6,538 nt of DNA from Candidatus Aenigmatarchaeota archaeon. GTDB taxonomy: Archaea > Aenigmatarchaeota > Aenigmatarchaeia > CG10238-14 > SCSR01. The stretch covers positions 1 to 6,538 of the forward strand of contig JAUWXZ010000033.1 in the NCBI GenBank assembly GCA_030616125.1, written 5' to 3'. The notes beneath the pieces were generated by a model. It was given only the letters and a program-made list of their open reading frames with translations. It made no database searches and had not been told where the DNA came from. The position numbers and the translations under genes are program-made. Shown piece after piece: positions 1 to 4,581 of this stretch (position 1 is its first letter; every line of letters begins with the position of its first letter).

Positions 1-443
1 CTGGTTTAGAAGAATTAAAAGGTGTTGTTGTAATAGCAGCAACCAACAGGCCCGATTTAGTTGACCCTGGTTTGCTTAGACCAGGAAGAATTGATAGGTT
101 TGTTTTAATCCATGCTCCAGATGAAAAAGCTAGATTGGAAATTCTTAAAATTCATACTAAGAACATGCCTCTGAAAGGTGTGGGTCTAAAAGAATTAGTT
201 AAAAAAACAGAGAGTTTTTCTGGAGCAGATATAGAAGCATTGTGTAGAGAAGCTGCAATGTCTGCCTTGAGAGAAAATATAAAGGCAAAAGAAGTTACAA
301 AAAAACATTTTGATCAAGCAATTAAAAAAGTCACTCCAAGCATAACAAAAGAAGTTTCCACATATTATGAAAAATTTGTTGAAAGACAAAAAAGAATTAA
401 AAAACCCGAAGAAGAAAAAGAGGCATATCGATACATTGGCTAA
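1..443 (+). CDS. Cdc48/p97-type AAA+ ATPase, C-terminal fragment
   Basis: This is the 3' end of a gene that enters from the left edge, read in the frame starting at base 3 (146 residues, then TAA at 441-443). The visible part is the second half of an AAA+ module. It has a sensor-1 strand (VIAATNRPD, Asn about visible residue 15) and the second region of homology LLRPGRIDR with two arginine-finger candidates. A helical lid follows, containing SFSGADIEALCREAAMSALR, which is the sensor-2 region of Cdc48/VAT ATPases. Walker A and B lie outside the window. In archaea Cdc48 is a hexameric unfoldase that can feed the 20S proteasome. The tail is Lys/Glu-rich and ends YRYIG. It does not match the strict Hb-Tyr-X proteasome-docking form, because the last Tyr is third from the end. 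A proteasome-activating nucleotidase is a less likely alternative, given the lid sequence and the VTPSITKE segment typical of Cdc48 C-termini. Confidence 0.92.
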   Translation, partial: GLEELKGVVVIAATNRPDLVDPGLLRPGRIDRFVLIHAPDEKARLEILKIHTKNMPLKGVGLKELVKKTESFSGADIEALCREAAMSALRENIKAKEVTKKHFDQAIKKVTPSITKEVSTYYEKFVERQKRIKKPEEEKEAYRYIG

Positions 444-451
444 TTTTCAGT

Positions 452-465
452 TTTATTATTTAAAA
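452..465 (+). promoter_or_regulatory. TATA-like box of the MAT gene
   Basis: An A/T-only stretch (TTTATTATTTAAAA) lies 17-30 bases before the ATG at 482. This matches the archaeal TATA position for transcription starting at or very near the start codon, so a leaderless mRNA is inferred. No Shine-Dalgarno sequence is visible in the 38-base gap after the Cdc48 stop. This suggests the MAT gene has its own promoter rather than depending on the upstream gene. Confidence 0.5.
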
Positions 466-481
466 GAGTTATCTATATTTG

Positions 482-1684
482 ATGAAAAATATTACTGTTG
501 AAGAATTGAAACAAGTCCCTGTTGCTGAACAAAAAATAGAAATTGTTGAAAGAAAGGGTCTTGGACATCCTGATCACATTTGTGATTCTATAATGAATGA
601 AATTTCTGTTGAGCTTTCAAAAGAGTATTTGGAAAAATTTGGTAGAATTTTGCATCATAATATTGATAAGGCTTTACTGGCTGCAGGAGAAGTTGAAAAT
701 AAATTTGGAGGAGGAATAGTCAAAAAGCCCATGTTATTGGTTATAGGAGATAGAGCAACCTTTTTTGTTGGTGATAAAAAAATTCCAGTTAATGAAATCG
801 TAGTTAAAACAGCAAAAAAATGGTTTAGAGAAAATCTTAGATTTGTTGATCCCGTAGAACATGTTAAATATCAAATTGAACTAAAACAAGGTTCTGTGGC
901 ATTAACAGACATCTTTAGAAGAAAAGGGAACGTCTTAGGAGCCAACGATACGTCTGCAACTGTAGGTTATGCTCCGACGACCCAAACAGAAAGAATTGTT
1001 TTAGAAACTGAAAATTTTTTGAACTCTAAAAAATTTAAAGAAAGATTTCCTGAATCTGGAGAAGATGTGAAAGTTATGGGTCTTAGAGTTAACAATGATT
1101 TGAATTTAACAATTGGTATGGCATTTGTTGATAAATTTATAGATTCAGAGGAAACATACTTTAGAAAAAAAGAAGAAATCCTACAAGAGATAAAAAATTT
1201 TACTGAAAATTTTGATTTAAATATTCGTCCATATTTGAATACTTTAGACCAAAAAGGTAGAAGTATAGCTGGAATGTTTTTAACTGTTTTGGGGACTTGT
1301 GCAGATGGTTCTGATTCTGGCCAAGTTGGAAGAGGAAATAGAGTTAATGGAATAATCCCCTTAAATAGGCCGGTGAGTTCGGAAGCTGCTGCAGGTAAAA
1401 ATCCTGTTTCCCATGTTGGTAAAATTTATAATGCTCTATCTCATAGAATAGCGAATGAAATCTATAAAAATATCTCTGGTTTAAAAGAAGTTTATGTTTG
1501 GTTACTTAGTCAGATTGGCCAACCAATTAATCAGCCGGCAATTGCTACCGCACAAATTATTCTGGAAAAGGGGAATTCTTTAAACTCGATTCAAAAAGAG
1601 GTGCAAGAAATAGTTGATTTTGAGTTAGAACATATAAATGAATTCTGTACGGATTTAGCAAATGGAAAAATCAAAGTTTGTTAA
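482..1684 (+). CDS. mat: Archaeal S-adenosylmethionine synthetase (MAT)
   Basis: Methionine adenosyltransferase of the archaeal type (EC 2.5.1.6) makes S-adenosylmethionine, orthophosphate and diphosphate from L-methionine and ATP in the cytoplasm. At 400 residues it has the usual length of the family. Family motifs occur in order: VERKGLGHPDHICDSI (about 23-37, nucleotide site), KFGGG (74-78), LKQGS (134-138), GANDTS (153-158), VGYAP (161-165), KVMGLR (197-202), a glycine-rich QVGRGNRVNG (281-290), then EAAAGKNPVSHVGKIYN (301-317) and LLSQIGQPIN (341-350). These closely follow Methanocaldococcus MAT as I remember it. I take the ATG at 482; a TTG one codon upstream (479) is also in frame but is less likely given the promoter and the family start MKN. 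The 3' end overlaps the convergent rhomboid gene by four bases (TTAA, 1681-1684). No substituted key residue is evident. Confidence 0.97.
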   Translation: MKNITVEELKQVPVAEQKIEIVERKGLGHPDHICDSIMNEISVELSKEYLEKFGRILHHNIDKALLAAGEVENKFGGGIVKKPMLLVIGDRATFFVGDKKIPVNEIVVKTAKKWFRENLRFVDPVEHVKYQIELKQGSVALTDIFRRKGNVLGANDTSATVGYAPTTQTERIVLETENFLNSKKFKERFPESGEDVKVMGLRVNNDLNLTIGMAFVDKFIDSEETYFRKKEEILQEIKNFTENFDLNIRPYLNTLDQKGRSIAGMFLTVLGTCADGSDSGQVGRGNRVNGIIPLNRPVSSEAAAGKNPVSHVGKIYNALSHRIANEIYKNISGLKEVYVWLLSQIGQPINQPAIATAQIILEKGNSLNSIQKEVQEIVDFELEHINEFCTDLANGKIKVC

Positions 1685-2313
1685 TATCTATAGTGTCTTC
1701 TTACTTTTTTTCTTAAATGAAAACCGTATAAAATCCCAATTAATAGTCCAGCCAAATGTGCCTCATATCCTATATTACTGATTGTAAATAATCCTAAAAT
1801 TGAACTTATTATCCAAATAAAAGCGATAACAAGTACTGGTATAAACAGGTAACCAATCCGGATTATAAGACTTGGGAATAAAGCTGCTAACAAACCTAGC
1901 ATTCCACAGATTGCCCCACTTGCTCCCACTGCTGGGATGATTGAATTAAATGAAATAATTAAGTAGGCCACATTACCAAGAATACCGGCAAAAAGAAATA
2001 TAAATAGGAATTTTATTCTGCTAACCCTTGGTTCTAGGTAAATTCCAAAGATAAACAAAGCAAGCATATTCCATATTAAATGAGAAAAATCAGTATAAAA
2101 TTTTCCATTTTCCTCTATCGGAAAAATATCACCATGTAAAAATATAGAAGTAACAAAAGTCCACGGCCGTTGAAAAGAATAAGCTGGAACAAAAGCTAAT
2201 TCTTGAAAAGTTTTTTGCATAATTGGAAAGGTTGCTCCAATTACAGAAATTATAATACACGCGACAATAAAAATAAGAGTCAATCTTGGTTTTCTGTAAG
2301 CTCTACGACGCAT
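1681..2313 (-). CDS. Rhomboid family intramembrane serine protease
   Basis: This is a 210-residue polytopic membrane protein with the rhomboid signature. HLIWNMLALFIFG (78-90) carries His78 and Asn82 of the HxxxN oxyanion motif on the second core helix. GASG (130-133) holds the catalytic nucleophile Ser132. AHLAGLLIGILYGF (185-198) holds the catalytic His186 with the helix-packing glycines. RPWTFVTSIFLHGD (49-62) is the conserved segment ahead of the loop-1 region. About six hydrophobic helices are seen, as in the minimal six-helix rhomboid core. Both termini are basic, with no extra cytosolic domain. The family cleaves transmembrane substrates within the lipid bilayer; the substrate here is unknown. 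The ATG at 2311-2313 is the only reasonable start, because an in-frame TAA lies five bases further upstream. The catalytic dyad looks intact, so an active enzyme is expected. It is convergent with MAT, overlapping it by TTAA. Confidence 0.93.
   Translation of the reverse strand: MRRRAYRKPRLTLIFIVACIIISVIGATFPIMQKTFQELAFVPAYSFQRPWTFVTSIFLHGDIFPIEENGKFYTDFSHLIWNMLALFIFGIYLEPRVSRIKFLFIFLFAGILGNVAYLIISFNSIIPAVGASGAICGMLGLLAALFPSLIIRIGYLFIPVLVIAFIWIISSILGLFTISNIGYEAHLAGLLIGILYGFHLRKKVRRHYRY
1705..1711 (+). terminator. T7 tract, likely MAT transcript terminator
   Basis: Seven consecutive T residues begin 21 bases after the MAT stop, inside the antisense strand of the rhomboid gene, where they correspond to its C-terminal Lys codons. 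Archaeal RNA polymerase terminates at U-rich tracts without needing a hairpin, so this is the best candidate 3' end for the MAT mRNA. Confidence 0.45.
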
Positions 2314-2386
2314 AAATTACAGTTTCGTTTTTTTCATACTTAATTTTGTTTAAAAGTTTTTAATTTTGTGTTTTTAAATTTAAATA
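2314..2386. promoter_or_regulatory. Divergent promoter spacer, rhomboid / membrane protein
   Basis: This 73-base spacer is very A/T-rich and separates two divergent starts. For the rightward gene, TTTTTAAT at 2357-2364 is centred about 26 bases before the ATG at 2387. For the leftward gene, the complement of 2337-2346 (AATTAAGTAT) lies 24-33 bases before its ATG. Both positions fit leaderless transcription. Neither start has a Shine-Dalgarno match. Confidence 0.4.
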
Positions 2387-3127
2387 ATGAGTATTTTAAG
2401 AGTAATAGGAAAAGTTCTAGGTGTATTTATATTTTCTATTTTTTTAGGGACATCAATTTTTACAGCAAGTTTTATTGAACTTACAGAATATGATAATCTT
2501 AAACCAATTGTAGTTGATTTATTTTCTAAACAATTAACAGAAAACGTTACTGAGGAACAAATAAGTGAAACGCATTCTAGTTTACTATATCAATGTACTA
2601 ATAAAGAAACCATTGAAATGCCTGTAAACGAAATAAATATAACTCTAAACTGTTCAAAAATCAGAGAGGTCGAGGCTGAAGAGTTATCTTCTTTAATTGG
2701 AGTCGAGTTACTCAATAAAATTTATTATGAGAAATATGAATGTGAATTTATCGAATGTTTACAAGAAGCGAAGGGATATCCTATAGTTTTGTTTTCAGCT
2801 CATGCAAACAATTTTTTTAAAAGTGTGGAAAAATTTTTATGGATCGGAACTGCAATAGGAGCGATTATTCTTTTTATCTCCCTTAAAACTTGGTCTGGGA
2901 GACTAAAAAATTTTGGTATAGTTTTAATTTTCACAGGAATTCCATATTTTCTGTTGAATTTTATTAAAGGTTACATTCCAGCAGAGGTTATGGCCGTTGT
3001 ATCACCTTTAGTTGATCAAATCTTCAACTCAATATCAACTAAACTATTGATTGTGTTCACACTTGGGGTTATACTAACAGCTCTTGGGTATAGCTTGAAA
3101 TATTTGATTAAAAAGAAAAAATCTTAA
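2387..3127 (+). CDS. Unrecognised four-helix membrane protein with Cys-bearing ectodomain
   Basis: I do not recognise this 246-residue protein. A hydrophobic helix at about 8-30 with a basic N-terminus (signal anchor) is followed by a soluble segment of about 115 residues (31-148). Three further hydrophobic helices lie at about 150-166, 175-193 and 218-238, and the tail KKKKS stays inside by the positive-inside rule. All four cysteines (70, 89, 119, 124) lie in the soluble segment. So do three N-glycosylation sequons (N53VT, N84IT, N88CS). If the N-terminus is inside, this segment faces outward, where disulfides and AglB-type glycosylation would be possible. The segment is acidic and looks helical. 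No enzyme motif is visible. It diverges from the rhomboid gene and overlaps the convergent winged-helix gene by TTAA (3124-3127). A role in the cell envelope is inference only; a rhomboid substrate or partner is conceivable from adjacency alone. Confidence 0.8.
   Translation: MSILRVIGKVLGVFIFSIFLGTSIFTASFIELTEYDNLKPIVVDLFSKQLTENVTEEQISETHSSLLYQCTNKETIEMPVNEINITLNCSKIREVEAEELSSLIGVELLNKIYYEKYECEFIECLQEAKGYPIVLFSAHANNFFKSVEKFLWIGTAIGAIILFISLKTWSGRLKNFGIVLIFTGIPYFLLNFIKGYIPAEVMAVVSPLVDQIFNSISTKLLIVFTLGVILTALGYSLKYLIKKKKS
3110..3121 (-). terminator. Double T-tract terminator of leftward winged-helix gene
   Basis: Read on the minus strand, T6 and T5 separated by one base (complement of 3110-3121) begin three bases after the TAA of the winged-helix gene. 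On the plus strand the same bases encode the lysines at the end of the membrane protein. Confidence 0.45.
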
Positions 3128-3387
3128 ATTAATCTGGCTCCCTCGTGAAGCAACCTTAAGGCTTTTTTTAGACCTTCATCCGTTAATCTATAACTTTCTT
3201 TTGTTGCATATTTACTTAGTAGTTTATCCTTTTCTAATTTTTTGATATATTTCATAACTGATCTCCTTTGCCTTATTGGAAATTTCAAAACCACAGGATC
3301 CTGAGATATATACCTACTAGTACCTTTTGCAAGAATAAGAAAAGATAATAAGATTGTTTTATCTAATTCTGTCAATACTCTTGCCAT
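3124..3387 (-). CDS. Small winged-helix DNA-binding protein (87 aa)
   Basis: This 87-residue cytosolic protein has a winged-helix outline. A first helix (about 6-20, LDKTILLSFLILA) is followed by FPIRQRRSVMKYIKKLEKDK (36-55), which reads as the recognition helix with many basic residues. The beta-wing and closing helix KESYRLTDEGLKKALRLL (63-80) resemble the Y-x-L-T-x-E-G wing of MarR/PadR-like archaeal regulators. It carries no Cys or ligand domain, so it is probably a bare DNA-binding module. I use the ATG at 3385-3387; a TTG at 3441 is in frame but would add an 18-residue aromatic stretch and would bury the TATA-like region (about 3404-3413) inside the gene. Its stop overlaps the membrane protein stop by TTAA, and it diverges from another 87-residue winged-helix gene. 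The target is unknown. Confidence 0.78.
   Translation of the reverse strand: MARVLTELDKTILLSFLILAKGTSRYISQDPVVLKFPIRQRRSVMKYIKKLEKDKLLSKYATKESYRLTDEGLKKALRLLHEGARLI
3163..3169 (+). terminator. T7 tract, likely membrane-protein transcript terminator
   Basis: Seven T residues lie 36 bases after the membrane-protein stop, inside the convergent winged-helix gene, opposite its Lys-Lys codons (LKKAL). This is a U-tract archaeal terminator by position and composition. Confidence 0.4.
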
Positions 3388-3463
3388 AATATCAACATAT
3401 GTTATTAAATAGAAAAGTTTAAAAATCCTTCTCCAGAACAAATAATTAGTTTCAGAGATAAAA
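3388..3463. promoter_or_regulatory. Divergent spacer of two winged-helix genes with AACATATGTT palindrome
   Basis: This 76-base spacer lies between divergent starts. A perfect 10-base palindrome AACATATGTT (3394-3403) sits between the leftward TATA-like region (about 3404-3413) and the leftward ATG, a position suited to an operator. A second A/T box, GTTTAAAAATCC (3417-3428), could serve the rightward gene with a short 5' leader. Autoregulation by one of the flanking winged-helix proteins is inference. Confidence 0.35.
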
Positions 3464-3727
3464 ATGTCAAAAGAAACCTCGACAAAAGATGAAATTTATA
3501 GTTTTATATGTAAAAATCCAGGATTTAGCACTTATGAGATATCAAAAGAACTAGGAATGACTGGTGGCAGAGTTCGTCATGCTTTGATAAAACTTGAACA
3601 AAATGGCCTGATTAAATTTAGATTTGAAAAAAATAATCCACGAATAAGAAAATTAAGTTTTCCTGTTGATTTCCCAAAATTGTTACCGAACACATTAAAA
3701 AAAGAAATCAAAAAATTGTCTTTTTAA
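3464..3727 (+). CDS. Small winged-helix protein (87 aa), MarR/ArsR-like
   Basis: This 87-residue protein has a compact winged helix. Helix 1 lies at about 7-18 (TKDEIYSFICKN). The helix-turn-helix is FSTYEISKELGMTGGRVRHALIKLEQ (21-46), with the typical pattern of a small residue in the turn and a recognition helix GGRVRHALIKLEQNGLI. A wing with KFRFEKNNPRIRKLSF (51-66) follows. The C-terminal 20 residues (VDFPKLLPNTLKKEIKKLSF) are not part of the fold core; they contain Lys pairs whose codons form T-tracts on the opposite strand. There is no effector domain. The ATG at 3464 is the start; no strong Shine-Dalgarno precedes it. Its stop overlaps by TTAA (3724-3727) the stop of a 39-residue gene on the other strand. 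It is likely a transcription regulator or an architectural DNA-binding protein; the target is unknown. Confidence 0.82.
   Translation: MSKETSTKDEIYSFICKNPGFSTYEISKELGMTGGRVRHALIKLEQNGLIKFRFEKNNPRIRKLSFPVDFPKLLPNTLKKEIKKLSF
3697..3715 (-). terminator. T6 + T7 tracts, terminator of the 39-residue gene
   Basis: On the minus strand, T6 (complement of 3710-3715) and T7 (complement of 3697-3703) follow the microprotein stop by 9 and 21 bases. On the plus strand the same bases are Lys codons of the winged-helix C-terminus. Confidence 0.45.
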
Positions 3728-3843
3728 CCGATATATTTTAAATCTTTTTCATGTTCTTTATGAAGTTTTATATACTTTTCCATTTCTTTAATTACAAACT
3801 TTTCTAACTTCTTTAATTTCTTTTGTTTCTTGTTTTTTCTCAT
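3724..3843 (-). CDS. Lysine-rich 39-residue microprotein
   Basis: A 39-codon ORF runs from the ATG at 3841-3843 to the TAA at 3724-3726. The protein has 14 Lys and one Arg, five Glu and one Asp. It begins MRKNKKQKKLKKLEK and ends KEHEKDLKYIG, and it is predicted to be one long charged helix with hydrophobic residues at about three- to four-residue spacing (L10, L13, F16, V17, I18, M21, Y24, I25, L27). Two independent signals support it as a real gene. An A/T box at 3864-3874 is centred 26 bases before the ATG. Its stop also makes the same TTAA overlap with the facing gene as at three other convergent junctions in the window. The composition suggests binding to nucleic acid or the ribosome; no family is recognised. 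The last residues KYIG resemble the RYIG end of the Cdc48 fragment. Confidence 0.62.
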   Translation of the reverse strand: MRKNKKQKKLKKLEKFVIKEMEKYIKLHKEHEKDLKYIG

Positions 3844-3863
3844 TATTTAACTTTAGGTGTTTG

Positions 3864-3874
3864 TATTTTTAAAT
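3864..3874 (-). promoter_or_regulatory. TATA-like box for the 39-residue gene
   Basis: Read on the minus strand this is ATTTAAAAATA, centred 26 bases before the ATG at 3843. The position fits a leaderless transcript and is one of the clearest promoter-to-start spacings in the window. Confidence 0.5.
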
Positions 3875-3910
3875 CTGCTTTCATCAAATTTTTATCAAAG
3901 GAAAATGGAA

Positions 3911-3920
3911 TAAATATTTA
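3911..3920 (+). promoter_or_regulatory. TATA-like box upstream of the zinc-ribbon pair
   Basis: TAAATATTTA is centred about 26 bases before the ATG at 3942, not before the ATG at 3996. Transcription would therefore start at the short in-frame leader ORF, which matters for interpreting the TAA at 3981-3983. Confidence 0.5.
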
Positions 3921-3941
3921 AGTATGTTAATAAGAAATGTG

Positions 3942-3983
3942 ATGAACATGGAATTGATAGAGAAGTTAGAGTCTGGTGATTAA
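3942..3983 (+). other. 13-codon leader ORF in frame with the zinc-ribbon gene
   Basis: ATG at 3942 opens MNMELIEKLESGD, then TAA at 3981-3983. Only four sense codons (ILAR) separate this TAA from the ATG at 3996, in the same frame. Either these 13 codons are the true N-terminus of a 60-residue zinc-ribbon protein broken by a nonsense change, or they form a leader peptide with reinitiation 12 bases downstream. Near its end it contains GGTGAT (3975-3980), which matches the archaeal anti-Shine-Dalgarno consensus but lies 15 bases from ATG 3996, longer than usual. Confidence 0.5.
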
Positions 3984-3995
3984 ATTCTAGCAAGA

Positions 3996-4124
3996 ATGTT
4001 TTGTCCTACTCATGGTAAACTAAATTTTGATAAAATAATAATTAAAAAGGGAATTTTGATCTGTGTAAAATGTCATGCTGAATTGAAATTTGGCGAGGTT
4101 AAACCCAGGAGACTTAAAAAATGA
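3996..4124 (+). CDS. Tiny zinc-ribbon protein (42 aa, or 60 aa if upstream TAA is not real)
   Basis: This 42-residue protein starts MFCPTHGKLNFDK and contains CVKCHAELKFGEV. Cys3 and His6 (CPTH) with Cys23 and Cys26 (CVKC) make a CxxH...CxxC zinc ribbon about 17 residues apart, the layout of short archaeal rubredoxin-like ribbons. The tail PRRLKK is basic. The frame extends upstream without a frameshift to ATG 3942, interrupted only by a TAA at 3981-3983; the promoter position favours 3942 as the original start. The stop TGA overlaps the next ATG as ATGA (4121-4124), so translation of the two genes is probably coupled. Binding of RNA, DNA or ribosomes is plausible for such a protein, but no specific function can be assigned. 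Confidence 0.6.
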   Translation: MFCPTHGKLNFDKIIIKKGILICVKCHAELKFGEVKPRRLKK

Positions 4125-4279
4125 GTACAAAAAGTTCTAGACAATGCCCAAAATGTAAAAGTAATGAACTAATCCTCCTCCCATGGCTTGGAGTGATTTA
4201 CCAATGTAAAAAATGTGGTTATAGAGGCCCACTAACAATAGAGAAAAGAACTAGAAAAACAAAAAAATTGAAAATTTAA
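4121..4279 (+). CDS. Tiny zinc-ribbon protein (52 aa)
   Basis: This 52-residue protein has two CxxC knuckles, CPKC (Cys9, Cys12) and CKKCGYRGP (Cys29, Cys32), separated by a hydrophobic hairpin LILLPWLGVIYQ. That is a classic zinc ribbon. The C-terminus is strongly basic (EKRTRKTKKLKI), suggesting nucleic-acid contact. It begins at an ATGA overlap with the preceding zinc-ribbon gene. AGGAGA (4107-4112) lies eight bases before the ATG as a Shine-Dalgarno, consistent with an internal operon gene in an otherwise mostly leaderless neighbourhood. Its TAA overlaps by TTAA (4276-4279) the frame-restored stop of the nuclease-like gene on the other strand. The function is not known to me; small proteins ending a ribbon with CGYxGP are common in archaea. 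Confidence 0.75.
   Translation: MSTKSSRQCPKCKSNELILLPWLGVIYQCKKCGYRGPLTIEKRTRKTKKLKI
4255..4267 (-). terminator. T7 + T5 tracts, terminator of the leftward nuclease-like gene
   Basis: On the minus strand, T7 (complement of 4261-4267) and T5 (complement of 4255-4259) begin eight bases beyond the frame-restored stop at 4276. They are the antisense of the Lys codons in the zinc-ribbon C-terminus. Confidence 0.4.
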
Positions 4280-4520
4280 TAGCCATATTCTAAAATTAAT
4301 TTATTTTTTACCTCCTCAAAATAAAACTCATTTTTTCTGGTGCATTAATTCCAATTAGCCTAATTACTTTTCCATTTGTTAGTTCAACTGTATCAGTATC
4401 TACAACTCTAGAAACCAGTATGATCTTTTCACCTTTATTTGATAAAAAAAATCTCAAAACAAATATTATTGAACCAATTGTCAAAATTAGTAGAATTGCT
4501 ACCAACAATGTATTTCTCAT
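4276..4520 (-). pseudogene. Membrane-anchored staphylococcal-nuclease-like protein, frameshifted and truncated
   Basis: From the ATG at 4518-4520 the protein has a transmembrane anchor (about 4-26), then LVSRVVDTDTVELTNGKVIRLIGINAPEK (35-63), the first half of a staphylococcal nuclease (thermonuclease) domain. Asp41, Asp43 and Arg54 align with Asp19, Asp21 and Arg35 of the S. aureus enzyme, Glu62 with Glu43; Asp40 is replaced by Asn59. As read, the frame ends at a TAA at 4308-4310 after MSFILRR, unlike the family. Adding one A to the A6 run (complement of 4331-4336) instead gives NEFYFEEVKNKLILEYGY, which fits the family's helix after the APEK motif. The restored stop at 4276-4278 makes the TTAA overlap seen elsewhere. 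Even so the protein is 81 residues and lacks the second half with catalytic Arg87, so nuclease activity is doubtful. A TTG start at 4589 was not preferred. Confidence 0.65.
4304..4309 (+). terminator. T6 tract after the zinc-ribbon pair
   Basis: Six T residues lie 25 bases after the stop of the second zinc-ribbon gene, a candidate U-tract terminator for that transcript. It lies within the frame-restored tail of the nuclease-like gene on the other strand. Confidence 0.35.
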
Positions 4521-4581
4521 TAAAAATTGATTATCAGTTTGGAGTACTAAAATTATTAGAATCACTAAAGGTTGTAATCCT

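Noticed and set aside
195..389. Minus-strand 64-codon ORF opposite the Cdc48 fragment
   Set aside because: It is the antisense of a well-conserved AAA+ lid and is rich in Phe/Cys from complementing Lys and Ala codons; it has no promoter or family resemblance.
479..481. TTG as start of MAT
   Set aside because: It only adds one Met before a well-placed ATG that matches the family N-terminus.
3388..3441. TTG-initiated 18-residue extension of the leftward winged-helix protein
   Set aside because: It would place the promoter-like A/T box inside the gene and add an aromatic stretch foreign to the fold.
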